DNA of 64,000 nucleotides from WVZH01 sp034430425 (GTDB taxonomy: Bacteria > Chloroflexota > Anaerolineae > Anaerolineales > E44-bin32), in contig DAOUEK010000031.1 in NCBI GenBank assembly GCA_034430425.1, forward strand, positions 62,001 to 126,000, written 5' to 3'. A program made the translations under genes and the position numbers. Shown here one piece after another: positions 50,135 through 60,528 of the stretch (within the stretch, counting starts at the first letter, position 1; each line of letters begins with the position of its first letter). The notes beneath the pieces were generated by a model, which did no database searches, was not told where the DNA came from, and saw only the letters and a program-made list of their open reading frames with translations.

Positions 50135-52825
50135 ATGGCAAACAAATGGGTTTATCTGTTCGACGAGGTAGAGCAGGCTGAGAAGAAGGCCGGCTCTTGG
50201 GATAGCGTGCGGGCGTTGCTCGGTGGCAAGGGTGCCAATCTGGGTGATATGACTCGCATCGGCGCTCCCGTACCTCCTGGTTTTACGGTGACCACCGAAG
50301 CCTGTAATGCCTATCTGGCTGCAGGGAATAATTTCCCCGAAGGCTTGTGGGACCAGGAACTTGAAGCGATGAAAGACGTGGAAAAGAAGACAGGGAAGGT
50401 ATTTGGTGACGTGAAAAATCCCCTGCTCGTCTCCAGCCGCTCAGGCGCCAAGTTCTCGATGCCCGGCATGATGGACACCGTTCTCAATATCGGTCTCAAC
50501 GATGAGACTGCGAAAGGCATGATCGAATTGACGGGCGACGCTCGATTCGTCTACGATTCCTATCGGCGATTGGTGCAGATGTTCGGCTCGGTCGTGATGG
50601 GTGTATCCGATGTGCCTTTCGAAGAGGTCATCACGGAGTACCGCGAGAAGCGCGGTGTGAAGATCGATGCTGAACTCTCTGCGGATGATTGGAAAGAGAT
50701 CACCGAGGAGTTCAAGAAGATCGTCAAGGCCAACACCGGCAAGGATTTCCCAACGGACCCATACGATCAACTGCGAATGGCGACCGAAGCCGTATTCTCT
50801 TCCTGGAACGGAAAACGCGCCGTGGATTATCGCAACGGCGCAGGTATCTCTCACGATCTTGGAACCGGTGTGAATATCCAGACCATGGTCTTCGGTAATA
50901 TGGGAGACGACTCGGGCACGGGTGTGGCGACGACACGCAACATCACCGTGGGTACAAAAGACATCGAAGGTGACTTCTTGATCAACGCCCAGGGTGAGGA
51001 CGTGGTTGCGGGTATCCGCCAAACGCTTGAAATTGAAGAATTAAATACAAAGATGCCCGATATTTACAAGCAATTTGCGGCCATCCTCGAGAACCTCGAA
51101 AATCACTACCGTGAGGTTCAGGATGTCGAATTCACTATCGAGCGCGGCAAACTCTGGATGCTGCAAACCCGCGACAGCAAACGCACAGCGCAAGCAGCCG
51201 TTCGGATCGCCGTCGATCTAACGGATGAGGGTTTGATTTCGAAAGAAGAGGCAGTGAAGCGTGTCTCGCCGGATCAAGTCGATTTCTTCCTGCATCCGCA
51301 GTTCAACACGAAAACAAAAAAGAAAGCCATCGAGGCCGGCAGAAAAATTGCTGAGGGCTTGAATGTTTCCCCCGGCGCGGCCGTTGGACAGATTGCTTTT
51401 GACGCCGACACCGCTGAAAAATGGGCCAAAGAGGACGGCCTCGACGTTATCATGGTGCGTCCGGAAACAAAGCCCGATGATGTGCATGGAATGTTGGCGG
51501 CGAAAGGCATCCTCACCAGTCGAGGCGGACGAACGAGTCATGCAGCCCTGGTTGCACGCCAATTTGGTAAACCAGCAGTTGTTGGTTGTTCAGTGCTGGT
51601 ATTGGACCTCTCGAAACGTCACATGACCGTCGATGGTCAGGTGATTAAAGAGGGGGATTGGGTGTCGATTGATGGTACGCTTGGCGAGGTTTTCCTCGGC
51701 AAGTTGGAGACTGTAGTGCCGGATATCAACGATCCTTACCTGATCAAACTGCTCTCCTGGGCGGATGAAATTCGTAAACTGGATGTCTATGCTAACTCAG
51801 ATTACCCCCGAGATGCACAGCGTGCTCGTGATTACGGTGCACAGGGCATCGGTCTGTGCCGCACGGAGCATATGTTCTTTGAAACCGAGCGTTTGCCATT
51901 CGTGCAGCAGATGATTTTAGCCAAGACTGATAAGGAACGCGATGAAGCGTTGGATAAATTGCTTCCGTTCCAGCGTTCAGATTTCGAAGGCTTGTTCCGC
52001 GTGATGGACGGCTTGCCGGTCATCATTCGCCTGATTGATCCGCCGCTCCACGAGTTCCTGCCCAGCCATGAAGAGTTACTTGTTGAAGTAACTACCTTGA
52101 AGGTGAAAGGCGGGAATGAAAAAGAACTGGCCGAGAAGCAGAAGATGCTCTCAGCCGTCGAGTCCATGCGTGAAGCCAATCCGATGCTGGGATTGCGCGG
52201 CGTACGTCTTGGCATCCACATGCCTGGCGTGACCAAGATGCAGGTTCGTGCGATCTTTGAGGCGGCTTGTCTGGTGAGCAAGGATGGCGTGGATGTTCAT
52301 CCCGAGGTGATGATCCCGCTAACCAGTCACGTGAACGAGCTGAAGATCCAGCAAGCGACCTTGGAAGAAGTGGCCAAGGCTGTGATGGAAGAGCAGGGCA
52401 TCGAAGTGGATTACATGTTCGGTACGATGATTGAAATCCCGCGCGCTGCGCTGACGGCAAAACAGATTGCCGAGTATGCACAGTTCTTCTCCTTCGGCAC
52501 GAACGATCTCACCCAAACAACCTTTGGCATCAGCCGAGACGACGCCGAATCCGGTTTCTTGATCGAGTATCTGGAAAAGGGCATCTTACCGTACAATCCC
52601 TTCCAGACGATCGACCGCGACGGCGTTGGGCGTTTGATGCAGATCGCCACCAACGAGGGACGTGAGACTCGTCCGGAATTGGAAGTGGGCATCTGCGGCG
52701 AACATGGTGGAGATCCCGAATCGATTCGTCAATGCCATGAGTACGGATTGAACTATGTGAGTTGTTCGCCATTCCGTGTGCCGATTGCGCGCCTCGCTGC
52801 TGCACATGCGGCACTCGAATCCTGA
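50135..52825 (+). CDS. ppdK: Pyruvate, phosphate dikinase
   Basis: Reversible conversion of pyruvate, ATP and Pi to PEP, AMP and PPi; in glycolysis or gluconeogenesis of anaerobes. It has 896 residues: an N-terminal ATP-grasp domain (GGKGANLGDMTRIGAPVPPG), the swivelling His domain with GGRTSHAALVARQFGKPA (catalytic His), and a C-terminal PEP-binding TIM barrel (GICGEHGGDPESI). GGAGGACTTAA precedes ATG. Monocistronic between two terminators. Confidence 0.97.
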   Translation: MANKWVYLFDEVEQAEKKAGSWDSVRALLGGKGANLGDMTRIGAPVPPGFTVTTEACNAYLAAGNNFPEGLWDQELEAMKDVEKKTGKVFGDVKNPLLVSSRSGAKFSMPGMMDTVLNIGLNDETAKGMIELTGDARFVYDSYRRLVQMFGSVVMGVSDVPFEEVITEYREKRGVKIDAELSADDWKEITEEFKKIVKANTGKDFPTDPYDQLRMATEAVFSSWNGKRAVDYRNGAGISHDLGTGVNIQTMVFGNMGDDSGTGVATTRNITVGTKDIEGDFLINAQGEDVVAGIRQTLEIEELNTKMPDIYKQFAAILENLENHYREVQDVEFTIERGKLWMLQTRDSKRTAQAAVRIAVDLTDEGLISKEEAVKRVSPDQVDFFLHPQFNTKTKKKAIEAGRKIAEGLNVSPGAAVGQIAFDADTAEKWAKEDGLDVIMVRPETKPDDVHGMLAAKGILTSRGGRTSHAALVARQFGKPAVVGCSVLVLDLSKRHMTVDGQVIKEGDWVSIDGTLGEVFLGKLETVVPDINDPYLIKLLSWADEIRKLDVYANSDYPRDAQRARDYGAQGIGLCRTEHMFFETERLPFVQQMILAKTDKERDEALDKLLPFQRSDFEGLFRVMDGLPVIIRLIDPPLHEFLPSHEELLVEVTTLKVKGGNEKELAEKQKMLSAVESMREANPMLGLRGVRLGIHMPGVTKMQVRAIFEAACLVSKDGVDVHPEVMIPLTSHVNELKIQQATLEEVAKAVMEEQGIEVDYMFGTMIEIPRAALTAKQIAEYAQFFSFGTNDLTQTTFGISRDDAESGFLIEYLEKGILPYNPFQTIDRDGVGRLMQIATNEGRETRPELEVGICGEHGGDPESIRQCHEYGLNYVSCSPFRVPIARLAAAHAALES

Positions 52826-52854
52826 ACGAACAACACTCTGGTTTTCTAGCGATC

Positions 52855-52888
52855 GAGGTGCACCCAGCCGGGTGCACCTCTTTTTTTT
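52855..52888 (+). terminator. ppdK terminator
   Basis: GAGGTGCACCC and GGGTGCACCTC form a perfect 11-bp stem with loop AGCC, then eight T. Very strong. Confidence 0.93.
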
Positions 52889-53105
52889 ATCTTCTCATTC
52901 TCAAATTTGCATTGTCCGTCTGAAATGTAGTATGGTCATCAGAGAGGCTACGGTAACTTCCCGGTAACCAAGGGGTGCTATATTCATGATTAGGATCGGG
53001 TTGAACCGTAGTTGCGAATGAGACGAATATGGGCTTTAAACTGAAGTACTCTCGTATCGGCTTTTCCAATCGATTCATTCACACGGATCTACGATGAGGT
53101 GATCG

Positions 53106-56100
53106 ATGAAACGCTTATACTTACCCATTAAGTCAGTCATTAAAAACATGAGCATAGGTTTGACGTTGATCTCATTGATCGTCGGGTGTACGCTGCCTTT
53201 CACGAGTGGCAAGCTACCTACACCGACGCCGATATCCGCTGCGGATTATCTTCAGCTTGGGGATGATGCGTTATTCGAGAGTAAATATGATTTGGCGGAA
53301 AACCTCTATCAAGAGGTATTGGCAATCGAACCGGAAGATGCGAGTGCGTTGAGCCGCCTGGCGTATTTGAAAGCGGTTCAAATAGTATCTCGTACCGAAT
53401 CGATGGCGATGATCGATGAGGTCGTTGAAAGCGCTCCTGATGTTGCAGAACCCTGGGCTTTCCATTCGCTTGTGTATTTGCGAAATTATCAAATTAACGG
53501 TGCTGTCACCTCCGCTGAAAAAGCGATCGAGATCGAACCACAGAATGCCTGGGCTCAAATCGCACGCTGCCAGGCGTCAAGAATTTTGCGTGATGCGGAA
53601 GCGGCGCAACAAGCAGCAGAAGAAGCTCTGAAGGTATCGCCCGAACATCCCGAAGCGTTAATTTGCCTTTCGTATGCCCTTGCAGACAACGGTCAGATCG
53701 ATGCAGCAATTGAAGCGGCCAAACAGGTGTTCGATCAAGCGCCATTTTACATCTTCTCCATTCTGGCTTTAGCTGATAGTCATATCATGGGCGCGGAGTT
53801 CACGGAAGCTGAATCGATTCTCGATCAAGGGCTCATCGAGAATCCTGATGATTTGCACTTGATTCTAGCGAAGATCAACCTCTATCAACTGCAGAATCGA
53901 CTTATTCCAGCTGGTAATGAACTTGAAAAAGCCAGAGCTCTCGGCAGCGATTTACCAGAGGTTAAATATGCGCAAGGCAATCATCGTTTATATCTGGAAT
54001 CTCCTTACACTGCGGTGGAATTATTCAATGAGCTTATCGAAAAGTATGAAAATTACTGGCCCGGACATTTGGGAAGGGGTTGGTCGAATTATGAGCTTTC
54101 GAATTGTGAGGAGGCCATTGAAGACTTCATGGAAGTGTTGAGGCGATATCCTCAATCCGGCTCGGCACATTTGGGTTTGGCGCTCAGCTTTACATGCCAA
54201 GGGGAATATGAGCGCGCAGAGGAGGGAATCTCCTCTGCGTTGGAATTGGAACCATTCGATCCTCAAATTCAGATGGAAATTGGATCGCACTATTTCAATA
54301 TCGACGATATCGAGGAAGGGAAGCTTGCGTTCGATGCCGCCCTTATCAGAGGCATGTTCGATCCTGTTTTATACACGACGATTGGGTATTCGCAATGGTA
54401 TGACTACGCTGGTCTTGGAACCATAAAGTCCGAATTTGAACAAGCACTTCGGATAGCCAAACATGATATCGAGGCCGGGAAAGGACTGGGTTTTTATTTC
54501 CTGGGTGTCGGTGATTTCAAGAAGGCGAGGGATATCTTTCAACAAGTTATAAAGGATTCGCCATACGACGAGGATGCATTGTATGGTTTAGGCCAGGCGT
54601 ATCTATATTTAGAGTCGTACCCAATGGCGATTCAGAATATGAATCAAGCTAGAAGTTACCACCTTACACACTGGATGCTCTTCGTCCAACTTGCACAAGC
54701 GTATCGACTTTATGGTGATGACGAAGAAGCTGCACGGATCCTGGGGTATGCCCTGGAGGATGAGAACCTTCCAGAATTTGTTGGATACCGTATTTATAAT
54801 ACCGGTATGAGTCTATTGGAAGGAAATTATTGGATGTCCGAATCGGATGCCGAAGCGTACATTGTGAAAAGCGCAATGGCCACGCCTGACAGTCCACTCG
54901 AAATGAGTGTTGCAGAGATGTTCGATATCCCGACTTTCGATGCCTCGGCACAGTTCGAAACGCAGGACACCGGAAAGCGAATGAAGATTAGCGTGCGGAT
55001 TAAAGAGGCTGGATCTGATGATGACAGCCTGCTAATCACCATCGAGTACTTTCTGCTTCTAGGTTCCTTTACAGCGGCGCGGGTTAGTGAACCACTTCAG
55101 GATGGCTTGGTACTTGAAATCTTTGAACAAGATGGCACGAAGATAATCGAGGTTTATCTGTCATACAGGGCAATCCTCGACTGTTCGGATGGCGTCGTTC
55201 TTATGCCTTCTGACATCTTGGAATCTGCGTTGATTGTTGATTTACGACCAACCAATGAGTTTTCCGATCGGCTCGAAGCGATGGAGACGATCGCTGAAAA
55301 CGTAGAGACATTACGTGGCATCCGATCAAGTCAAGAGATCACTTTTGATATTATTAGCCAAGATGAACTCGCCGATAAACTCAACGAAAGTGTCTCTTTC
55401 CAATCTCTTGAACACATCCAAGCTTCTCACGATTTGTTGGTTTTACTAGGCCTATTGGAGAGAGGAGATAACCTGGAAGAGAAAATCTTGGAAGCTCGCC
55501 TGAGATCGATTTCCGGTTTCTATGTACCAGAGGAAAGGAAATTTTATCTTGTCAGTGATGAAGAAGGCGAATTGGGTGTGAGCGAAATCATCACACTTTG
55601 CCACGAATACGTACATGCATTACAAGATCAGTCCTATGGTCTGCGTGAAATGGAGCAGAAAACATCCAACGAGGATGAGCAGCTGGCCTTGCGAGCTGTT
55701 GTAGAAGGGGAAGCCCAGGTCGTCTCGCACGCCTACTTTGATCGCTATCTAACCCCATTGCAGCAGCAGTCTTTTTGGAGCGGTTTGAATGACGATAATC
55801 ACCAGGATGGTATCGTATTTATTGGAGATGTTTTTACGTATATAGAAGGCGAGAATTTTATCGACGCAGTTGCACCAGGTGGCTATTGGCCTTCCATCGA
55901 AGCTGTTTTTATCGATCCCCCAACCTCTTCTGAGCAAGTCTTGCACCCGGAAAAGTTCCTTGAGGGAAGTGATCCGCCGCTCGAGGTAGACATCCCGGAT
56001 TTTTCAGAATTATTGGGTCCTTCGTGGAACGAGATCGCGGGGAACGTGATGGGAGAGTTCCATATCCGTGCCTATTTGGCCGGTCATATTTCACCCTCTG

Positions 56101-56432
56101 CGGCCGAGTTGGCAGCCGCAGGATGGGGTGGCGATCGTTACGTTCTGTTCGAGAATGAAGAAGATGGACGTGATATTTTGGTATGGAAGGTTGAGTGGGA
56201 CACAGTTGAAGATGCACGTCAATTTGTACTTGCACATCGGTTGAATTTCGAATTCGACGATCGTTTCGAAGAAATCGAGCGAGATCTCCATGCTTTCAAT
56301 CGAACCCTTCAGTGGCAAGGTGAGACTCGATCTGTATTTATCCGCCAGATGCGAGCGGTAACGTGGATTGTGGTTGCGCAAGACACTGTGGATTTGGATC
56401 TCATCACGGCGCAACTGGATGAAATGGAGTGA
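53106..56432 (+). CDS. TPR lipoprotein with C-terminal HExxH metallopeptidase-like domain
   Basis: It has 1108 residues. The N-terminal signal peptide ends in a lipobox (LIVGC) followed by a Thr/Pro linker, so it is anchored on the outer face of the membrane. Residues about 45-560 are TPR-like helical repeats. Residues about 740-1108 contain LCHEYVHALQDQSY with HExxH at 833-837 and, 30 residues later, VEGEAQ (Glu867/Glu869), a plausible third zinc ligand. This spacing is that of a gluzincin. Substrate unknown. GAGGTGATCG precedes ATG. No partner gene is adjacent. Confidence 0.78.
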   Translation: MKRLYLPIKSVIKNMSIGLTLISLIVGCTLPFTSGKLPTPTPISAADYLQLGDDALFESKYDLAENLYQEVLAIEPEDASALSRLAYLKAVQIVSRTESMAMIDEVVESAPDVAEPWAFHSLVYLRNYQINGAVTSAEKAIEIEPQNAWAQIARCQASRILRDAEAAQQAAEEALKVSPEHPEALICLSYALADNGQIDAAIEAAKQVFDQAPFYIFSILALADSHIMGAEFTEAESILDQGLIENPDDLHLILAKINLYQLQNRLIPAGNELEKARALGSDLPEVKYAQGNHRLYLESPYTAVELFNELIEKYENYWPGHLGRGWSNYELSNCEEAIEDFMEVLRRYPQSGSAHLGLALSFTCQGEYERAEEGISSALELEPFDPQIQMEIGSHYFNIDDIEEGKLAFDAALIRGMFDPVLYTTIGYSQWYDYAGLGTIKSEFEQALRIAKHDIEAGKGLGFYFLGVGDFKKARDIFQQVIKDSPYDEDALYGLGQAYLYLESYPMAIQNMNQARSYHLTHWMLFVQLAQAYRLYGDDEEAARILGYALEDENLPEFVGYRIYNTGMSLLEGNYWMSESDAEAYIVKSAMATPDSPLEMSVAEMFDIPTFDASAQFETQDTGKRMKISVRIKEAGSDDDSLLITIEYFLLLGSFTAARVSEPLQDGLVLEIFEQDGTKIIEVYLSYRAILDCSDGVVLMPSDILESALIVDLRPTNEFSDRLEAMETIAENVETLRGIRSSQEITFDIISQDELADKLNESVSFQSLEHIQASHDLLVLLGLLERGDNLEEKILEARLRSISGFYVPEERKFYLVSDEEGELGVSEIITLCHEYVHALQDQSYGLREMEQKTSNEDEQLALRAVVEGEAQVVSHAYFDRYLTPLQQQSFWSGLNDDNHQDGIVFIGDVFTYIEGENFIDAVAPGGYWPSIEAVFIDPPTSSEQVLHPEKFLEGSDPPLEVDIPDFSELLGPSWNEIAGNVMGEFHIRAYLAGHISPSAAELAAAGWGGDRYVLFENEEDGRDILVWKVEWDTVEDARQFVLAHRLNFEFDDRFEEIERDLHAFNRTLQWQGETRSVFIRQMRAVTWIVVAQDTVDLDLITAQLDEME

Positions 56433-56685
56433 GTTCCCTTTCTCGGGTTTTCCAAATAGTAGGGTGATTGCGCTCACGGCATATTATCTGCTGATGTGTA
56501 TATTCTCGTAAGCGGTGTCTCTTCATACGTTTCCGTATTGAAACTCATTTGAACGCTGTAGGATAAACGTGCTTCCGTGTGATTGATTTGCGATATTCCG
56601 CATAGGCGATGCGCGAGGATTCGAGTACAATAACTCGTTGGCCGACTATCGTTAGCAGGAATTCGATGACTGCGCAGGAGTACAT

Positions 56686-59001
56686 TTGACAGAAAACAGT
56701 GGAACAAATACCCAGAGCAGGCAGGAAGTAACGCTCAGCCGTGACCTCAATCTGTTCACCGTTACCATGATCGGTATCGGCGGGATGGTGGGCGCAGGTA
56801 TTTTCGTCCTCACAGGTATCGCTGCCGGTATTGCTGGCCCTGCTTTGATTCTTGTTTTTTTTCTAAATGGTCTCGTTACCTCGTTAACCGCGATGTCCTA
56901 TGCTGAACTTGGTTCTACATTTCCCGGTGCAGGAGGTGGCTATCAATGGATTAAGAAAGCCCTCGGTGGAACCCTGGGCTTTTTGTCCGGGTGGATGAGC
57001 TGGTTTGCCCAGGCTGTAGCCGGAAGCCTGTATGCGCTGGCGTTCGGTCGCTTTGCAGCTGAATTGGTATTCCTCATTAATTTACCGACATTTGGATTAG
57101 CCATAGAGCCTACAAGCCGGCTTTTCATGACGCTGATCATAATTCTCTTTATCGTCACCAATTACCGCGGCGCATCGGAAACGGCCGTGGTCGGTAACTT
57201 CCTCACGGTGACCAAAATCGTCATACTTGCCTTCCTGGTACTTTTTGGTATTGCAGCCATGCTGCGGACAGAAGCCTGGCACACGCGCTTTACTTCGGAT
57301 TTTTTTCCGAACGGAATTTTCAGCGTTTTCGTGGCGATGGGTTTGACCTTTATCGCCTTTGAAGGATACGAGATTATTGCACAGTCGGGAGAGGAAGTAA
57401 TCGATCCGAATCGCAACATCCCGCGGGCTGTGTTCTATTCCATCGGCATTGCAGTCGTGATTTATATTCTGGTTGGTTTTGTGGCGATCGGTGCCGTCCA
57501 GCCACCACCTGGGCAGGTGGGGTACGCCTATCTTGGCGAGCAGGGGGAAGTTGCTGTGATCGAAGTCGCTCAGCAGGTGTTCCCGTTTGGTATTGGCGGA
57601 TTGATCCTGCTGCTGAGTGGATTGGCTTCAACGACGTCGGCATTGAATGCCACAACGTATGCTTCGTCGCGGGTATCTTTTGCCATGGGGCGTGATCACA
57701 ATCTACCGGAGTTCTTCGCTAAGATACATCCTGAACGTCACACGCCGTATTTGGCCGTGTTGGCTACAGGCGGCTTGATGGTCCTCATTGCGTGGACGCT
57801 TCCCATCGAGGATGTTGCTTCTGCGGCGAGCATTATGTTCTTGCTCTTGTTCTTGATGGTCAATCTCGCTGTGTTGTTCCTGCGGCTACAGCAGCCTGAA
57901 CTCAAACGCGGGTTTATGGTGCCCTGTTTTCCGGTGTTACCGGTCCTGGCGATCTTCTCTAACGCCGTACTTGCGTTGTATATTTTTCAATTCAGTTCCA
58001 TTGCCTGGTACGCGACCATTGTCTGGGTCGTAATCGGTTTACTTGCTTATTCTTTTTATTTCTCGCGCGTCGAAGAGATGGAAAAGCCCAAAGAAATCCT
58101 GCTCGAAGAAGTATTGGTTAGTCGGGATTATTCCGTTCTGGTGCCGGTGTCGACCAAGGAGGAGGCCAGAGTTCTGGGTGAGATTGGCGCAATCCTCGCG
58201 CAGCAGCGACAGGGAGAGGTGCTTGCATTGAACGTTGCTAAAGTGCCTCCGCAGCTCACACTCGGTGATGGCCGCTTATTCCTCCGTGAGGGTCGCGTAC
58301 ACCTTGAGGAAGTGATCGAGAAAGCACGCAGCTATGACGTTCCTGTACATACCATTATTCGCCTGGGACGGAATGTATCCGCGGCTATTCGTCAGACGGC
58401 GATGGAAAATGCTTCCGATCTTATGGTACTCGGCTGGCCCGGTTACACTCACACAACCGGAAAGGTTTTCGGTTCGGTGATCGATCCCATTGTGGACAAT
58501 CCGCCGACGGATGTGGTTGTTGTTCGCTATCGTCAATGGCGTCCTTTAAAGAAAGTGCTCGTGCCGGTTTCTGGAGGGGCCAACAGCCGACGAGCGGTCA
58601 AGCTGGCGGTGGACATGGCGGCGGCTGAAACTCCCAATCCGGCTTCGGTGACAGCGCTGCACGTCGTACCCCATAATGTCAATGAACAAGGTCGTGTGCG
58701 AGGAACACGAGCGTTGAAGGATAGTGTGGATGGGATCGATTTCGATCTGTTAGAACTGCATATCGTTGAAGGTGCCGATCTTGCCAGTGCCATCCTCGAA
58801 CAGGCGGAGGGGTATGACTTGATTGTCCTCGCGGCAAGTGACGAACCGTTGTTTAAAAATCTCCTGGTAGGAAAGATGACAGAACGCGTTGCCCGGCTCG
58901 CAAAAGTGACGGTGATGATGGTAAAGCGACGCAGCACCCCGATACACTCATTCGTGCGTCAGGCGCTTCTGGAGCCCACCGTGCCGAAACCTTTAGAGTA
59001 G
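56686..59001 (+). CDS. APC-family amino acid permease with two UspA domains
   Basis: It has 771 residues. Residues about 15-440 form an amino acid-polyamine-organocation transporter (TVTMIGIGGMVGAGIFVLTG, then about 12 membrane helices). Residues about 470-610 and 620-760 are two universal stress domains; the second ends LAKVTVMMVKR. Such fusions occur in bacteria and archaea and may let nucleotide state gate transport. TTG start with CAGGAG upstream. Substrate unknown. Confidence 0.9.
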   Translation: MTENSGTNTQSRQEVTLSRDLNLFTVTMIGIGGMVGAGIFVLTGIAAGIAGPALILVFFLNGLVTSLTAMSYAELGSTFPGAGGGYQWIKKALGGTLGFLSGWMSWFAQAVAGSLYALAFGRFAAELVFLINLPTFGLAIEPTSRLFMTLIIILFIVTNYRGASETAVVGNFLTVTKIVILAFLVLFGIAAMLRTEAWHTRFTSDFFPNGIFSVFVAMGLTFIAFEGYEIIAQSGEEVIDPNRNIPRAVFYSIGIAVVIYILVGFVAIGAVQPPPGQVGYAYLGEQGEVAVIEVAQQVFPFGIGGLILLLSGLASTTSALNATTYASSRVSFAMGRDHNLPEFFAKIHPERHTPYLAVLATGGLMVLIAWTLPIEDVASAASIMFLLLFLMVNLAVLFLRLQQPELKRGFMVPCFPVLPVLAIFSNAVLALYIFQFSSIAWYATIVWVVIGLLAYSFYFSRVEEMEKPKEILLEEVLVSRDYSVLVPVSTKEEARVLGEIGAILAQQRQGEVLALNVAKVPPQLTLGDGRLFLREGRVHLEEVIEKARSYDVPVHTIIRLGRNVSAAIRQTAMENASDLMVLGWPGYTHTTGKVFGSVIDPIVDNPPTDVVVVRYRQWRPLKKVLVPVSGGANSRRAVKLAVDMAAAETPNPASVTALHVVPHNVNEQGRVRGTRALKDSVDGIDFDLLELHIVEGADLASAILEQAEGYDLIVLAASDEPLFKNLLVGKMTERVARLAKVTVMMVKRRSTPIHSFVRQALLEPTVPKPLE

Positions 59002-59026
59002 CCTGTCTGGGAATATCGTGAATTTA

Positions 59027-59060
59027 AACAAGCTCCCCATCATGGGGAGCTTGTTTTTTT
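59027..59060. terminator. Bidirectional terminator
   Basis: AACAAGCTCCCC and GGGGAGCTTGTT form a perfect 12-bp stem with loop ATCAT and a T-run on the plus strand. It lies between the converging permease and lipoprotein genes; the minus strand has TTTAAATT. Confidence 0.9.
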
Positions 59061-59066
59061 AAGGGG

Positions 59067-60230
59067 TTACGGGATCGGGACAGAGGCCGGCTTCGCAGGT
59101 CGATAGGCGTCCCCGCCGCAAGTCCAATTCCAATCGGCGATAACGATGTTCTCGACGCTGCCGTTCGATGGGACGGTCACGGTTTTCAGTGCCTTGCCAC
59201 AGGAAGGGTTGCTACCTGTATACCCGCCGGTGACATATGGTATGTCACCGACGCCTCTGGCATAGGCGACAACATGGTAATTCCCGGGTGGAACCGTCAT
59301 TCTGTAATAGGGATGGGTCGGCGTGGAGTGGATCCACCACCAGGTGCCGTCGTCCAGGTTGAAAAACATGACCACAACAGGTGATTCGTGGTATGTGTAG
59401 GAGTCCTTCAGGTACGGAGGGGCGGAGGCCAAATCAACCATTCCGGATATCGTGCCGGGGATGCCACTCGATGTGCTGGATGTAGTTGCTGTTGCGAGAA
59501 CAACAGGCTCTGGCGGCAGTGCAGCCGGATCCCGCTGGATATACGGTAAGATCCAAATTGGGTTGTAGCGTGTACGATCACCCTTGGTACGCACGACAAG
59601 CGTAAATTCCACCGTTTGTCCGGCGAGTGCGCTGAGATCGACTTCAACTTCGGTATAGGCGCCGCTGGATGCATCGTGGTCGGAAATCGGCGACGGGCCT
59701 ATTTGAGGGGAAAGATCGTGAAAACCACCATAGCTATCGAAGTAGCTTAATCCAAATTCCACATTGCAGTCTGTATCGGAGGGTTGACAGGCAAGAATGG
59801 CGTGGAAGGTGTCACCTTCCCATACTTCAAGTGCTGGATAGTGACCGAAGATGCCGGCTAATCTTTCGTAAGCGGGGATGGTTATCAGCGAAGGCGCTTC
59901 GACGAGGGTATCGCCAGATATTGTCGTGCCATCCAAGCGATCCACGTAACCGGCACCGGTATCGTCAGGATCACCGGGGCAGATCAAGTATTCACCGTTG
60001 TTCGACCATTGGGCAGTGCACATTGCCGCGACGAAATCGAGAACCACAGTCGATGGATCCGGAGTCGTCACCTCGAGTATCTGCGCTGTTGGGGTACTCG
60101 TTGGTTCCGGTGTATTTGTTTCGGTGGGGGGCGGTGGGATGGTGATTGTCGGCGTGGGTAGGCTGTCGGAGGGAGCGTTGCATGCAGCCAGTGTGAGGAT
60201 GACGGTGAGGATCAGAATAAAACGTTTCAA
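59067..60230 (-). CDS. Secreted lipoprotein of unknown function
   Basis: It has 387 residues. Signal peptide with lipobox LAAC, then a Pro/Thr/Glu-rich linker (about 25-50) and a beta-rich body with several Cys that may form disulfides. Residues about 245-387 (GTISGMVDLASAPPYL onward, ending in VPPGNYHVVAYARG) look like a carboxypeptidase-regulatory or Ig-like fold. I do not recognise the family. TTG start with GGAGG upstream. No operon partner. Confidence 0.75.
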   Translation of the reverse strand: MKRFILILTVILTLAACNAPSDSLPTPTITIPPPPTETNTPEPTSTPTAQILEVTTPDPSTVVLDFVAAMCTAQWSNNGEYLICPGDPDDTGAGYVDRLDGTTISGDTLVEAPSLITIPAYERLAGIFGHYPALEVWEGDTFHAILACQPSDTDCNVEFGLSYFDSYGGFHDLSPQIGPSPISDHDASSGAYTEVEVDLSALAGQTVEFTLVVRTKGDRTRYNPIWILPYIQRDPAALPPEPVVLATATTSSTSSGIPGTISGMVDLASAPPYLKDSYTYHESPVVVMFFNLDDGTWWWIHSTPTHPYYRMTVPPGNYHVVAYARGVGDIPYVTGGYTGSNPSCGKALKTVTVPSNGSVENIVIADWNWTCGGDAYRPAKPASVPIP

Positions 60231-60528
60231 AGTAGCCTCCGATGATTAAAGTATATTGTTGGTCGTTGTTGTTCTGACCGCAGGTCGAAGGATACTCTAT
60301 CGCGCCTGACTCAAGCTGTCAATCCATCTGCGACAATAAGGATGCGCATAGCCATAATGTATAGAGAAGCAATCTGGTATAAATCTTCGGATTATGAGGA
60401 TTATGTGGGATAATGTCGTCTTGATTGCATCGAGGAAATGTATAGATATATTGAACGAAACGCGTTGAGATGATGCCGGGTTTGTCGGTCGTTGAGTGTT
60501 CGATAGGATATTTTGAGAAGCGAGATTG
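60231..60528. other. Divergent intergenic region, 298 bases
   Basis: It separates the lipoprotein (minus) from the sulfatase-fold gene (plus). Possible plus promoter: TTGATT (60421-60426) and TAGATA (60443-60448), 16-base spacer. A TATACT for the minus gene lies at 60255-60250 without a good -35. No ORF or repeat stands out. Confidence 0.3.

Noticed and set aside
56474..56707. Minus-strand ORF between the TPR lipoprotein and the permease
   Set aside because: No ribosome site, crosses the permease start, and composition looks random.
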